This document shows positions 32,688-41,893 of a stretch of DNA of 48,226 nucleotides, in pieces. The stretch comes from Clostridia bacterium (GTDB lineage: Bacteria > Bacillota > Clostridia > Oscillospirales > Acutalibacteraceae): positions 1 through 48,226 of the forward strand of contig JAFYVE010000018.1 in assembly GCA_017549285.1 (NCBI GenBank), given 5' to 3'. The notes under the pieces are model-generated. The model was given only the letters and a program-made list of their open reading frames with translations. It was not told the DNA's origin and did not search any database. Within the stretch, counting starts at the first letter, position 1; the number at the start of each line of letters is the position of its first letter. Position numbers and translations under genes: made by a program.

Positions 32688-33056
32688 TCAGCGGTTATCA
32701 ATCAATTCGTTTGCAACGATTTCTCTAGCTCTTGCTTCAATATTCCCCATTCTCTGCACCCATTCCATTTGATTTTCCTCTTTCAGTTGCTCGGTTACAC
32801 CTTCTAACGATTTCATTTGCTCAACAAGAGTATAAAACATATTTCGCGCTTGGTTTTCAACCTCGGCACAGTGCTGATACAGTTTGCCTTTGATAAGCAG
32901 CGAGTTAAAGAGAAATTTATTGTGTTTTTCAAGATGAGATTTGTAGAGCATACCCCATTTGCCGAGTGTGATATTTGCCTCTTCGGGCGGGATAATGAGG
33001 TTCGGGATGAGATAGTCGCCAACACAGCGATAACTGATAGAATTATTGTTTGACAT
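32688..33056 (-). CDS. tnpV: TnpV-like transposon protein
   Basis: TnpV is a small protein carried by Tn4451-type and other Firmicutes mobile elements; its role is not established. The start at 33056 has AAGGAGG eight bases upstream, so the longer frame to 33089 is rejected. The 122-residue protein begins MSNNNSISYRCVGDYLIPNL. It then has the PxEEANITLGKWGMLYKSHLEKH block and LLIKGKLYQHCAEVENQARN, matching my memory of TnpV in order and spacing. The AAGGAGG site overlaps the stop codon of a 51-residue upstream gene, so translation is coupled. It marks the region as mobile-element DNA, although no recombinase accompanies it. Confidence 0.75.
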   Translation of the reverse strand: MSNNNSISYRCVGDYLIPNLIIPPEEANITLGKWGMLYKSHLEKHNKFLFNSLLIKGKLYQHCAEVENQARNMFYTLVEQMKSLEGVTEQLKEENQMEWVQRMGNIEARAREIVANELIDNR

Positions 33057-33069
33057 AATGACAACCTCC

Positions 33070-33225
33070 TTATTTTTCACTTTTATCAATGATTTTCAAT
33101 AACAGCTCATCAACATCCTCAGTGGGTAAATCCTCTGCCAAAAGCATATTTCGGAACTCATTCATACCATTGATTAAAAGGTTGCACTCAAAATCCGTAA
33201 ACTTAATTTTTGTTTTCCTGCTCAT
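33070..33225 (-). CDS. Small 51-residue protein upstream of tnpV
   Basis: This short gene was read directly from the minus strand: ATG at 33225 behind CAGGAGG, stop at 33070, product MSRKTKIKFTDFECNLLINGMN and on to SEK, 51 residues. It is charged and helical with an acidic DLPTEDVDELLL end. No family is recognised; a TnpW-like identity is possible but cannot be tested here. Its stop overlaps the tnpV ribosome site. Its own ribosome site lies in one arm of the inverted repeat at 33234-33276. Confidence 0.7.
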   Translation of the reverse strand: MSRKTKIKFTDFECNLLINGMNEFRNMLLAEDLPTEDVDELLLKIIDKSEK

Positions 33226-33233
33226 AAAAATGA

Positions 33234-33276
33234 CCTCCTGTTATTTGGTAATTTCATTTTACCTTATAACAGGAGG
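33234..33276 (-). promoter_or_regulatory. Hairpin that can mask the ribosome site of the small gene
   Basis: A perfect 11-bp inverted repeat CCTCCTGTTAT (33234-33244) and ATAACAGGAGG (33266-33276), with an inner GGTAA/TTACC pair. On the minus strand the proximal arm is the ribosome site of the 51-residue gene, so folding of the RNA would occlude it. Confidence 0.6.
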
Positions 33277-33379
33277 TTAGTCGAATGTGTGGATTTTAAT
33301 ATAAAAAGAAAAGATAGAAAAGCGTTAAACTCTTCTCTCTACTCTTTAACTCATCGCAATGCTCGTACTATTAAGTTAG

Positions 33380-33416
33380 TGTCCTTAAGAGTACGACGCA
33401 TTTGCGACTCTTTTTT
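33380..33416 (-). repeat. Right terminal inverted repeat of the island
   Basis: Read inward on the minus strand it starts AAAAAAGAGTCGCA like the left end, then differs at six of the remaining positions and ends TTAAGGACA. It finishes at 33416, one base before the lysA stop codon complement. Confidence 0.8.
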
Positions 33417-33417
33417 C

Positions 33418-34716
33418 TTATACATCATTCTTAACAATATCTTCGTATGTTTCTCTTCTGATAACCGTTCTTACCTTGCCGTCCTTTACCATAAGAACTT
33501 CGGGGCGTGGCACACGGTTATAGTTTGAAGCCATTGAGTAATTGTAAGCGCCTGTTGTAAGCACTGCGAGAATATCACCCTTTTCAACAGCCTGAATCAT
33601 TGTGTTTTCCTGAATCAGGTCACCGCTCTCACAGCATTTACCTGCAATCGTGACTTCCAGATCACGGGGCTTGTCTGCCTTGTTTGCACAAAGAGCTGTA
33701 TACTCTGCCTGATAAAGAATATATCTCGGGTTATCAGTCATACCGCCGTCAATTGCAACGTAAGTGCGTATGTCGGGGATTTTCTTCACGTTACCTACAG
33801 TATAAAGTGTCACAGCCTCTGCACCTGCGATGCTTCTGCCGGGTTCAATGAGAATAAAGGGTACGGGAATGCCGTTTTGGGTGGCAATTTCCTTTACTTT
33901 TTCAGAAACAGGCTTCATATACTTTTCAAAAGCAACAGGCTTGTCATTTTCTGTGTACATAATTCCGAAACCGCCGCCAAGGTCAAGCTCTGAAATCACA
34001 ACACCTGTTTCATTTTTTATATCGATGATGAAATTCATCATAACTTCTGCTGCAAGAACAAAGGGGTCAACGTCAAAAATCTGTGAACCGATGTGACAAT
34101 GAAGACCTTTAAGGTTTACATTTTCCGTACTGATTGCAAGTTTCACATTTTCCATAGCTTCGCCTGTTTCAAGTGCAAAACCGAACTTACAGTCAATCTG
34201 ACCTGTTTTTATGAAGTCATGTGTGTGAGCATCAATACCGGGTTTGATTCTCATATAGATATTTGCCGTAACACCGAGTTTTTTTGCAATTTCACTTATA
34301 TTGCCGAGTTCCTCGGGGTTATCAACAACAATTCTGCCCACACCGTTGCGGAGTGCATATTCAAGCTCTGTGTAAGATTTGTTGTTGCCGTGGAAATAAA
34401 GCTTTTCAGCAGGAAAACCTGCTTTGAGAGCTGTGTATATTTCACCACCCGAAACAACATCAAGACCCATTTTTTCATCGTTGCAGATACGGCACATTTC
34501 AAGGCAGGAAAATGCCTTGTTTGCATAAAGTACTCTGCCGTTTCCGTTGTAATACTTATCAATTGAGCCTACAAAAGCTCTGCAGTTATTTCTTATAGAA
34601 TTTTCGTCATAAACAATTACGGGAGTGCCGTACTCTTTTGCAATTTCTGTTGTGTCGATACCGCCTATAGTAAGATGTCCGTCATTGTTTATGTCAAGAC
34701 AATCTGAAACAAACAT
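33418..34716 (-). CDS. lysA: Diaminopimelate decarboxylase
   Basis: LysA decarboxylates meso-diaminopimelate to L-lysine, the last step of lysine synthesis, with pyridoxal phosphate. The 432-residue protein has the Schiff-base lysine K67 in YANKAFSC, the HxGSQI motif (HCHIGSQI), GGGFGIMY, the EPGRSI phosphate motif, and CESGD near residue 365. The start at 34716 follows an AGGGTG site that overlaps the engB stop, so the gene is coupled to engB. Its stop lies one base from the island end, and the natural terminator has been displaced by the insertion. Confidence 0.95.
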   Translation of the reverse strand: MFVSDCLDINNDGHLTIGGIDTTEIAKEYGTPVIVYDENSIRNNCRAFVGSIDKYYNGNGRVLYANKAFSCLEMCRICNDEKMGLDVVSGGEIYTALKAGFPAEKLYFHGNNKSYTELEYALRNGVGRIVVDNPEELGNISEIAKKLGVTANIYMRIKPGIDAHTHDFIKTGQIDCKFGFALETGEAMENVKLAISTENVNLKGLHCHIGSQIFDVDPFVLAAEVMMNFIIDIKNETGVVISELDLGGGFGIMYTENDKPVAFEKYMKPVSEKVKEIATQNGIPVPFILIEPGRSIAGAEAVTLYTVGNVKKIPDIRTYVAIDGGMTDNPRYILYQAEYTALCANKADKPRDLEVTIAGKCCESGDLIQENTMIQAVEKGDILAVLTTGAYNYSMASNYNRVPRPEVLMVKDGKVRTVIRRETYEDIVKNDV

Positions 34717-34723
34717 TTTTTAT

Positions 34724-35305
34724 TCACCCTAAACTGTTTTCAATTGCCGATTTTACGGCATCGCATCCCTCACCCGTCTGGGCTGAAAATTCGATAATCG
34801 TGCAGTCACCTGCACATTCAAGTTCTGTTTTTAGTTCTTCTCTGCGTTTTGCTCTTTCTGTTTTGTTGAGCTTGTCACACTTTGTGAGAACAATTATAAA
34901 AGGATAACCTGCTTCACGGATAAAGTTAATCATCATAATGTCGTCAGCCGAGGGTGCGTGACGCATATCCACAAGCTGAACAACAAGGTTCAGGCTTCTG
35001 CCCATCTGAAAATAACCTTCCATAAGGTCTGCCCAACGGCGTTTTTCGCTTTCGGAACGTTTTGCATAGCCGTAACCGGGGAGGTCTGCAAAACGGACGT
35101 CCTCAACACGGAAAAAATTGACCGTAGTTGTCTTTCCGGGCATTGAGCTGACTCTTGCAAGGCTTTTTCTGCCGAAAATTTTATTTATAAGTGATGATTT
35201 ACCGACATTTGACCTGCCTGAAAAGGCAATTTCGGGAATATCAGAAGCGGGCAACTGTTTTGATGTACCGTAAGCAGCTTCAAACTGAACTTTATTATAA
35301 TTCAA
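34724..35305 (-). CDS. engB: Ribosome biogenesis GTP-binding protein YsxC/EngB
   Basis: EngB is an essential GTPase for large-subunit assembly. The start is a TTG at 35305 with GAGGTGA five bases upstream; in that case the protein has 193 residues, the normal family length. The longer frame to 35407 lies inside lon. GTPase motifs are in order: G1 GRSNVGKSS (about 30-38), G2 with PGKTTTVN, G3 DLPGYGYA and G4 TKCDK. The ribosome site overlaps the lon stop, and the gene is followed by lysA. lon-engB order is common in Firmicutes. Confidence 0.93.
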   Translation of the reverse strand: MNYNKVQFEAAYGTSKQLPASDIPEIAFSGRSNVGKSSLINKIFGRKSLARVSSMPGKTTTVNFFRVEDVRFADLPGYGYAKRSESEKRRWADLMEGYFQMGRSLNLVVQLVDMRHAPSADDIMMINFIREAGYPFIIVLTKCDKLNKTERAKRREELKTELECAGDCTIIEFSAQTGEGCDAVKSAIENSLG

Positions 35306-35315
35306 TTTCTTCACC

Positions 35316-37721
35316 TCAATTGTAAACGCCTGTGCGTGTTTTCTGCTGTTTCTCGGGGATAACAACGTGTTTTTCAGCTTTTGTTTCATTTTTAAGAGCA
35401 ACAGCAAACACTTCGTCTATAGTTTTTACGGGAATAAATGTGATTTTTTCTTTTACAACATCGTCAATTTCTTCAATATCAGATGCATTGTCCCACGGAA
35501 TGATAACCTTTGTCATGCCCTGACGGTAAGCTGCCATTGACTTCTCTTTAAGACCGCCTATGGGAAGCACTCTGCCACGGAGTGTGATTTCCCCCGTCAT
35601 AGCAACATTTCCCTTAACTGTAATATTGCTCAGAGCAGAAGTTATGGCGGTTGTCATTGTGATACCTGCCGAAGGACCGTCCTTAGGTACTGCACCTTCG
35701 GGCACGTGGATATGTATATCCTTGGTTTTGTAGAAATCCTTATCGATTCCGTACTGCTCTGCACGGCTTCTTACAAGGCTTACTGCAGTTTTTGCAGATT
35801 CTTTCATAACGTCACCGAGTGAGCCTGTGAGTTCTAGTTTGCCCGTACCCTCAAGTACTGAAACCTCGATTGTGAGCATTTCACCGCCAACGGCTGTCCA
35901 GGCAAGACCGTTTACAAGACCGACTTCGTCCTTGTGAGAAACTTCATCAGGTCTGAATTTAACGGGGCCTAAAAATTCATCGAGATTTTTTTCTGTTACC
36001 GTTATTGTCTGAGTTTCACTTTCAAGGAATCTTACTGCAGACTTTCTCATAACTTTTGCAACAAGTCTTTCAAGCTGACGCACACCTGCTTCTTTTGTGT
36101 AGCCGTCAATCATAAGTCTTATTGCCTTATCATTCATTTTAAGTTGTTTCTTATCGAAATTGTGTTCACCCAGCTGTTTGGGGATAAGATGCTTCTTTGC
36201 GATGTTGAACTTTTCTTCGTGAGTATAACTTGCAAGGTCGATAATTTCCATTCTGTCACGAAGGGGCTCGGGAATTGAATATTTATCGTTTGCTGTTGTT
36301 ATGAAAAGCACTTTGCTCAGGTCGAAGGGGAGTTCAATGAAGTGGTCGCAGAAAGTGTTGTTCTGTTCACCGTCAAGCACTTCAAGAAGAGCTGATGCGG
36401 GGTCACCCTTGAAATCACCGCTTAGCTTGTCGATTTCATCAAGAAGAATAAGGGGATTCTGACTCTTTGCATCTATAACGGCATTGATGATTCTGCCGGG
36501 GATTGCACCAATGTAAGTTCTTCTGTGACCTCTGATTTCAGCTTCGTCACGCACGCCACCCAATGAAATTCTCACATAGTTTCTGCCTACCGCTTTTGCA
36601 ACAGAACGTGCAATTGATGTTTTTCCCACACCGGGAGGGCCTGCAAGACAGATAATCTGCCCCTTTATATCGGGTGAAAAGCATCTTGCGGCAAGCATTT
36701 CAATTATTCTTTCCTTGACGTCTTTCAATCCGTAATGGTCTTTATCAAGAATTTTTCTGGCATTGGGAATTTTTATTGATTCATTGGTATAAATGCCCCA
36801 GGGAAGAGCAAGACATTTGTCGAGATAAGTTCTCACCACGTTTGCATCAGGTGAGCCTGATGACATTTTTGCAAGGCGTCTGCATTCATTATAAAGCTTT
36901 TCCTTTGATTCTTCGGGCATTCTGCTTTCTTTTATCTGAGCCATATATCTGTCGGCTTCTTCGGGTGCATCTTCACCTTCGCCAAGCTCTTCATAAATTG
37001 CTTTGAGCTGTTCTCTGAGATAATAGTCGTGCTGACTCTTGTCCATCTGCTCCTGAACACGTGCGTGAATTTCGTCTTCAAGCATAAGAAGCTCAATTTC
37101 CTGCGCAAGTGTAACACTCAGATATTCGAGTCTGTGAAGAGGATTCATTTCTGTGAGAAGATGCTGTTTTTCTTCAACGGGCATAAACACATTTGCCGCA
37201 ATTTTATCGGCAAATTTTGAAGAATCGGTTTCACCTATAACATCTGCAACAATATCCTGTGACATTTTTGAAGAAATATCGCAATAGTTAAGGAAGAGTT
37301 CACGAACATTTCTTATAAGTGCTGTTTCGTAATCTGCAGATTCTGCAGGAACAACCGTATCTTCTCGCTCTGTTACAATACCTCTGTAAAAAGGTCTTCT
37401 TGAAAGAAGGTCGGTAAGCACTGCCCTGTGAAGACCTTCAACAACAACTCTGAGAGTTTTTCCGCCTTCGGTGACACGGAGCACCTGCTTGACTTCGGCA
37501 ATAACACCAACAGTGTAAAGACCCGTAAACATAGGCTCTTCTTCAGCGATGTCACGCTGTGTGACTATAAAAATCTTTTCATTGTTTGAAAGGGCAAATT
37601 TGATTGCCGCAATTGAAGCGGCTCTTCCCACATCAAAATGAAGAGTCATATCAGGGAACAAAACAAGACCTCGTAATGCCAGAACAGGCATCGTGACAAG
37701 TTTTTCATTTGTTTCCGCCAT
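35316..37721 (-). CDS. lon: ATP-dependent protease Lon
   Basis: Lon is a homo-hexameric AAA+ serine protease that degrades misfolded and regulatory proteins. The protein has 801 residues: an N-terminal LAN domain (1-210, starting [17 protein letters not shown]), the AAA+ module with Walker [10 protein letters not shown] near residue 360, Walker B LLDEIDKL, and a protease domain with catalytic serine in [10 protein letters not shown] (about 680) and lysine in [21 protein letters not shown] site precedes the ATG. It is first of the lon-engB-lysA operon. No CIRCE or other heat-shock operator was noticed upstream. Confidence 0.97.
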   Translation of the reverse strand: MAETNEKLVTMPVLALRGLVLFPDMTLHFDVGRAASIAAIKFALSNNEKIFIVTQRDIAEEEPMFTGLYTVGVIAEVKQVLRVTEGGKTLRVVVEGLHRAVLTDLLSRRPFYRGIVTEREDTVVPAESADYETALIRNVRELFLNYCDISSKMSQDIVADVIGETDSSKFADKIAANVFMPVEEKQHLLTEMNPLHRLEYLSVTLAQEIELLMLEDEIHARVQEQMDKSQHDYYLREQLKAIYEELGEGEDAPEEADRYMAQIKESRMPEESKEKLYNECRRLAKMSSGSPDANVVRTYLDKCLALPWGIYTNESIKIPNARKILDKDHYGLKDVKERIIEMLAARCFSPDIKGQIICLAGPPGVGKTSIARSVAKAVGRNYVRISLGGVRDEAEIRGHRRTYIGAIPGRIINAVIDAKSQNPLILLDEIDKLSGDFKGDPASALLEVLDGEQNNTFCDHFIELPFDLSKVLFITTANDKYSIPEPLRDRMEIIDLASYTHEEKFNIAKKHLIPKQLGEHNFDKKQLKMNDKAIRLMIDGYTKEAGVRQLERLVAKVMRKSAVRFLESETQTITVTEKNLDEFLGPVKFRPDEVSHKDEVGLVNGLAWTAVGGEMLTIEVSVLEGTGKLELTGSLGDVMKESAKTAVSLVRSRAEQYGIDKDFYKTKDIHIHVPEGAVPKDGPSAGITMTTAITSALSNITVKGNVAMTGEITLRGRVLPIGGLKEKSMAAYRQGMTKVIIPWDNASDIEEIDDVVKEKITFIPVKTIDEVFAVALKNETKAEKHVVIPEKQQKTRTGVYN

Positions 37722-37873
37722 TTTTTCAACTCCTGTTAAGTATATAAAATATATAGTAAATAAAATTATAGACTCTTATTATATAATATTTTTTTAGCTG
37801 TTTCAAGTGGTAAACAATATTTTATCGGAGGCACACTCGATAAATTCTGCTTTGTTCAGGAAAATAATTTCTC

Positions 37874-37902
37874 TTGACAAGCTCTGAATATGGTGCTATA
37901 AT
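37874..37902 (+). promoter_or_regulatory. Promoter of the Trp T-box/trpB unit
   Basis: Perfect consensus TTGACA (37874-37879) and TATAAT (37897-37902) are spaced by exactly 17 bases, so control probably lies in the leader rather than in promoter strength. Confidence 0.85.
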
Positions 37903-37914
37903 GATGAAAAATCA

Positions 37915-38172
37915 ATATTTCAAACCGTTGACGCGGAGATAAAGGCAGATAAGCCTTCACAGAGAGCCCTGTTGCTGAGAATGGGTAAGAAACATTTGTC
38001 AAATGGACCGCTGAGGGTGCAGTCAAATGCTGCAACGTATGGTATGCGTTATTTACCGGAGATATGATGGTATCTCTTAAAAGTGTACGGCTTATGCCGT
38101 AAATCAGGGTGGCACCGCGGATTATGTTTATTCGTCCTTGACAGAAAATTTTTCTGTCAGGGATTTTTTATT
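37915..38172 (+). promoter_or_regulatory. T-box leader, tryptophan specifier (UGG)
   Basis: The conserved T-box element AGGGTGGCACCGCGG is at 38106-38120. Stem I includes CAGAGAGCC and a GTTGCTGAGAATGGG-type distal region. In the specifier loop, AAA-TGG-A lies just before the stem strand CCGC, which pairs with GCGG at the stem base; the codon TGG reads tryptophan. A terminator hairpin with TTGACAG/CTGTCAG arms and a T tract (38136-38172) completes the switch. Uncharged tRNA-Trp would stabilise the antiterminator and turn on trpB. Confidence 0.9.
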
Positions 38173-38198
38173 TTAATATTACTCAGGAGGTTTTTTAT

Positions 38199-39419
38199 AT
38201 GAATTTAAACGGCGTTGATTTTGAAACTTATTTTAACAATTATCCTGATAAAAACGGATACTTCGGCAAATATGGCGGAGTTTACATCGATGATAAACTC
38301 AAAGCAGCTATGGCTGAAATTACAGAGGCTTACTACTCAATCTGTCAGTCAAGAAAGTTTATTGCAGAGCTCAGAAGAATCAGAAAAGAATTTCAGGGCA
38401 GACCTACTCCCGTAACACATCTTGAAAGACTTTCAGATTCACTCGGCGGTAAGGTTCAGCTTTATGCAAAGCGTGAAGACCTTAACCATTCAGGTGCTCA
38501 CAAGCTCAATCATTGTATGGGTGAAGCACTTCTTGCAAAATATATGGGTAAGAAGAAGGTTATTGCCGAAACAGGTGCAGGTCAGCACGGTGTTGCTCTT
38601 GCAACTGCTGCTGCATATTTCGGACTTGAATGTGATATCTATATGGGCTCTGTTGACATCAAAAAACAGGCTCCCAACGTTGCAAGAATGAAGATTCTCG
38701 GTGCAAACGTTGTAGAAGTAACACACGGTCTTCAGACGCTCAAAGAAGCTGTTGATGCAGCATTTGATGCATACAGCAAGGAATATAATGACTCTATCTA
38801 CTGCATAGGCTCTGTTCTCGGCCCTCATCCCTTCCCGATGATGGTACGTGACTTCCAGAGTGTTGTAGGTATAGAAGCCCGTGATCAATTCATTGAAATG
38901 ACAGGTCATCTTCCCAATGCAATCGTTGCCTGTGTAGGCGGTGGCTCAAATGCGGCAGGTCTTTTTGCAGGTTTCCTCAATGACCCCGTTGATATTTACG
39001 GTATCGAGCCTCTCGGCAGAGGTCCCAAGCTCGGTGACCACGCAGCAAGTCTTAAGTATGGTACAGAAGGCATTATGCACGGTTTCAATTCAATTATGCT
39101 AAAGGACGAAAACGGCGAGCCCGCTCCCGTTTACTCAGTTGCATCAGGTCTTGATTATCCTTCATCAGGTCCCGAACACGCATTCCTTCAGGAAATCGGC
39201 AGAGTAAAATACGATGTTATCGATGACGAAGAAACAATTGATGCTTTCTATAAGCTCAGCCGTCTTGAGGGTATTATCCCCGCTATCGAAAGCTCACACG
39301 CAGTAGCTTACGGTATAAAACTTGCCAAGACAATGGATAACGGCTCAGTTCTTATCAACCTCTCAGGCAGAGGCGACAAGGATATGGACTATGTTATTGA
39401 AAACTTTGGTATGAGATAA
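38199..39419 (+). CDS. trpB: Tryptophan synthase beta subunit, stand-alone
   Basis: TrpB joins indole (or channelled indole from TrpA) with serine to make tryptophan. The 406-residue protein has the PLP lysine K102 in HSGAHKLNH, the catalytic E124 in [11 protein letters not shown], the GGGSNAAG phosphate loop and a C-terminal LSGRGDKD. K-region residues around it (NHCMGEALL) differ from the usual NNTLGQALL, so it belongs to a divergent group. No trpA or other trp gene is adjacent. With the Trp T-box upstream, a role in salvage of indole, or partner with a distant TrpA, is likely. Confidence 0.93.
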   Translation: MNLNGVDFETYFNNYPDKNGYFGKYGGVYIDDKLKAAMAEITEAYYSICQSRKFIAELRRIRKEFQGRPTPVTHLERLSDSLGGKVQLYAKREDLNHSGAHKLNHCMGEALLAKYMGKKKVIAETGAGQHGVALATAAAYFGLECDIYMGSVDIKKQAPNVARMKILGANVVEVTHGLQTLKEAVDAAFDAYSKEYNDSIYCIGSVLGPHPFPMMVRDFQSVVGIEARDQFIEMTGHLPNAIVACVGGGSNAAGLFAGFLNDPVDIYGIEPLGRGPKLGDHAASLKYGTEGIMHGFNSIMLKDENGEPAPVYSVASGLDYPSSGPEHAFLQEIGRVKYDVIDDEETIDAFYKLSRLEGIIPAIESSHAVAYGIKLAKTMDNGSVLINLSGRGDKDMDYVIENFGMR

Positions 39420-39433
39420 ATCAGATATAAAAA

Positions 39434-39461
39434 TTGACCTCACACAAAGTGAGGTCATAAT
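39434..39461. terminator. Convergent terminator of trpB and the antiporter gene
   Basis: GACCTCAC and GTGAGGTC form an 8-bp stem with an ACAAA loop, flanked by an A run on one side and a T run on the other, so it can work in both directions. Confidence 0.88.
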
Positions 39462-39469
39462 TTTTTTAA

Positions 39470-40774
39470 TCAGTTCTGAGCAACAGCGTTTTCTCTGTTT
39501 GCAATATGCTCATCACGGGCACTCTTTCTGCCTTCAGCCTTGATATCTCCGGCTTTGGTAAGTGCAACCTTTGTAAGGTAGGGACCGACAATTTCATAAA
39601 TAAGAACAGCGAAAAGGGTGATGTTTCTGACAATTGCACCATCAGGACCAAGTTCAATTGCCTTTATAGCCATACCCAGAGCAACACCTGCCTGAGGCAG
39701 AAGTGTGATGCCGAGGTATTTGACAATATTCTTATCACATTTTGTCATTTTTGCACTGATAAATGCACCTGAACATTTACCGATTGAACGTGAGATGATG
39801 TAAATGACACCTGCTATAACAACTGCGATATCTGCAAAAACAGAAAGTTCAAGTTCAGCACCGCTGATAACGAAGAAGAGAATGAGAATGGGGGCTGTCC
39901 ATCTGTCTGCTCTGTCCATAAGTTCTTCTGAAACATCACAGAAGTTGCAGAAAACAGTTCCGAGCATCATACATGCAAGAAGTGAAGAAAAACCGACATG
40001 GAAATGACCGACATTGAACTTAAGGCTTGAAATTGCAACGGTCATCATAACAAATGTAACCGAAACAGCCATACGCTTTGAACGTGAATGGAAGAACTTT
40101 TCACAGAATGTGAAAATACCGCCCATAACAGCACCGAGAACAATTGAAAGCACAACCTCAAGAACAGGCTCTACGATTACTGAGAGAATATCGATTGCTC
40201 CTGTGCTGATTGATTTCGCAACACCGAATGAAACGGCAAAAACCATAAGACCTACTGCGTCGTCAAGAGCAACAACGGGAAGAAGGATATCAGTAACGGG
40301 ACCTTTTGCCTTATACTGCTTTACAACCATAAGTGTTGCTGCGGGAGCTGTTGCCGTTGCAACCGCACCGAGAACGATTGCCGCAGGAAGAGTGAGTTTA
40401 TCAGGCATAGCAAGGTGAAGAGCAATAAGTGCCGCATCAACAATTAACGTTGTGAATACAGCCTGAAAAATACCGATTATTGTTGCCTGCTTGCCGATTT
40501 TTTTCAGCTGTGCAAGACGGAATTCATTACCCATTGAGAATGCGATAAAACCGAGTGCAACATCAGAAATAATTCCGAAGCCTTCAAGCTGTTCTGTTGT
40601 AATACCGATACCGGGCATGCCGAAAGCACCGAGAACAAAGGGGCCGATAAGAACACCTGCAATAAGGTATGCCGTAACAGCAGGAAGTTTCACAAGCTTA
40701 ACAAGTCTTGATAAAAGAAGTCCTGCCAATAATGCTATTGAAAGACTCAGCAATATGCTTGCCGTATGGTTCAT
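39470..40774 (-). CDS. Cation:proton antiporter, CPA2/Kef type
   Basis: These antiporters exchange monovalent cations (Na+ or K+) for protons across the membrane. The 434-residue protein has about 12-13 hydrophobic segments. Family features are KLPAVTAYLIAGVLIGP near the N-terminus, ATAPAATLMVV and DDAVGLMVFAVSF in the middle (the aspartate pair of the CPA fold), and a C-terminal SRSIGKCSGAF segment. There is no RCK/TrkA-N nucleotide-binding domain, so gating is not NAD-linked as in full-length Kef. It is monocistronic and convergent with trpB. Confidence 0.88.
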   Translation of the reverse strand: MNHTASILLSLSIALLAGLLLSRLVKLVKLPAVTAYLIAGVLIGPFVLGAFGMPGIGITTEQLEGFGIISDVALGFIAFSMGNEFRLAQLKKIGKQATIIGIFQAVFTTLIVDAALIALHLAMPDKLTLPAAIVLGAVATATAPAATLMVVKQYKAKGPVTDILLPVVALDDAVGLMVFAVSFGVAKSISTGAIDILSVIVEPVLEVVLSIVLGAVMGGIFTFCEKFFHSRSKRMAVSVTFVMMTVAISSLKFNVGHFHVGFSSLLACMMLGTVFCNFCDVSEELMDRADRWTAPILILFFVISGAELELSVFADIAVVIAGVIYIISRSIGKCSGAFISAKMTKCDKNIVKYLGITLLPQAGVALGMAIKAIELGPDGAIVRNITLFAVLIYEIVGPYLTKVALTKAGDIKAEGRKSARDEHIANRENAVAQN

Positions 40775-41103
40775 AAATCCACTACCTCTTTTACTATTTA
40801 TTTCATTTCAAAACCAATTTATTATAGTACCCAAAAACGGATATTGTGTTGTGTAATTATGAATTAATTGTAAAAAAGTGACGAAAAACTGAGTCCTCCG
40901 TCACTTTATGTAATATTGCTTATTTATTACTGGTAGCATCTTATGTAAACAAAAATCTGCTTTGTTGTAAAAAATTCTGTTAAGAAAATTCTTCCGTTTC
41001 TCATTATTATATGTTTTTATTCAGGTATTTGCAATGATACTCATAAAATATCTGATTGTATTTGTTTTTACGTGGTGGTATAATCAGAATATAGATTTTT
41101 CTG
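40775..41103. other. Intergenic region with a minus-strand terminator-like hairpin
   Basis: AAGTGACG (40876-40883) pairs with CGTCACTT (40899-40906). On the minus strand this 8-bp stem is followed by Ts and lies about 100 bases before the antiporter start, so it could be a leader attenuator or a terminator for divergent RNA. I see no gene here. Confidence 0.5.
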
Positions 41104-41134
41104 TTGACTCTGACGTTGCGTAATGGTGTACACT
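41104..41134 (+). promoter_or_regulatory. MerR-type promoter with 19-bp spacer
   Basis: TTGACT (41104-41109) and TACACT (41129-41134) are spaced by 19 bases, longer than normal, with an ACG-TTG-CGT dyad in the spacer. This is the classic arrangement in which MerR-family activators untwist the promoter, so the regulator probably controls its own gene. Confidence 0.8.
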
Positions 41135-41154
41135 TTCTTCGTGAGGTGATGAAA

Positions 41155-41883
41155 ATGAAAATGCAGATTAAAGAATTTGCAGAAATTACGGGAGTGAGTG
41201 TGCGCACACTTCATTATTATGATGAAATCGGATTGTTGAAACCTGCCTGTGTAGATGAATGGACAGGATATCGTTATTATGATGAACAATCGATTCTTCG
41301 TATGCAGGAGATTCTCTTTTACCGTGAACTTGATTTTTCTTTGAAAAGCATTGATGAAATTTTATCATCTCCCGATTATGACAAAGAAAAAGCACTCAGG
41401 GAGCAGAAACAACTTCTTATCCTCAAAAAAGAGCGGCTGGAAGGATTGATATCTGCCATTGACAGAGCTGAAAAAGGAGAAAACATTATGACTGCATTTG
41501 ATAACAGTATTTTTGAAAATTACAAACAGGAAGTCAAAGAAAAATGGGGTAATACTGACGCCTTTAAGGAACACTCTGAAAAAACGAAGAATTATTCAAG
41601 GGAAAAATGGAACAGTCTTTCCGATGAAATGAATAACATATTCGGAGAATTTTCGGTGTGTATGAAAAACGGTATGAAGCCTGATTCAGAAGATGTGCAG
41701 AGCCTTGTAAAAAGATTGCAGAATCATATCACCGAAAATTATTATCAGTGTACAAACGATATTCTTGCAGGTCTCGGACAGATGTATGTATATGATGAAC
41801 GATTCAGAAATAACATTGATAAAAACGGTGACGGTACTGCAATGTTTGTCAATGAAGCGATAATAATCTGTTGCTGTAAATAA
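41155..41883 (+). CDS. MerR-family regulator with TipAS drug-binding domain
   Basis: The start at 41155 is 8 bases after the GAGG site. The 242-residue protein has an N-terminal MerR winged helix (QIKEFAEITGVSVRTLHYYDEIGLL), a GYRYYDEQSILRMQEI hinge and a dimerisation coiled coil (about 80-110). The C-terminal TipAS-like domain runs from about 115 to the end (EVKEKWGNTDAFKEHSEKTKNYS, ENYYQCTNDILAGLGQMY, DGTAMFVNEAI). Such proteins bind thiopeptide or other hydrophobic drugs and induce resistance genes. No resistance gene is next to it, so its target may be distant. Confidence 0.9.
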   Translation: MKMQIKEFAEITGVSVRTLHYYDEIGLLKPACVDEWTGYRYYDEQSILRMQEILFYRELDFSLKSIDEILSSPDYDKEKALREQKQLLILKKERLEGLISAIDRAEKGENIMTAFDNSIFENYKQEVKEKWGNTDAFKEHSEKTKNYSREKWNSLSDEMNNIFGEFSVCMKNGMKPDSEDVQSLVKRLQNHITENYYQCTNDILAGLGQMYVYDERFRNNIDKNGDGTAMFVNEAIIICCCK

Positions 41884-41893
41884 GGAGACAATA

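Larger units (their letters stand above)
19249..33416. mobile_element. 14.2 kb element bounded by 37-bp imperfect terminal inverted repeats
   Basis: The ends at 19249-19285 and 33380-33416 are inverted copies matching at 31 of 37 positions. Between them is an accessory gene set: a relaxase fragment, a DUF3847-like gene, a ParM/ParR-like pair, an ECF sigma pair, DUF6076, TnpV and two AT-rich cargo cassettes. The flanks are core genes (secreted protein and lysA). No target duplication is evident because both ends lie in A or T runs. No transposase, serine or tyrosine recombinase is visible inside, so the unit is probably non-autonomous or decayed. The repeats could also be the ends of a smaller element that captured the region. 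Confidence 0.75.

Noticed and set aside
19249-33416. Target site duplication flanking the island
   Set aside because: Both borders are A or T runs, so any short duplication cannot be told from the repeat ends.
35306-35407. N-terminal extension of engB
   Set aside because: It lies within lon, and a GAGGTGA site with TTG start gives the normal family length.
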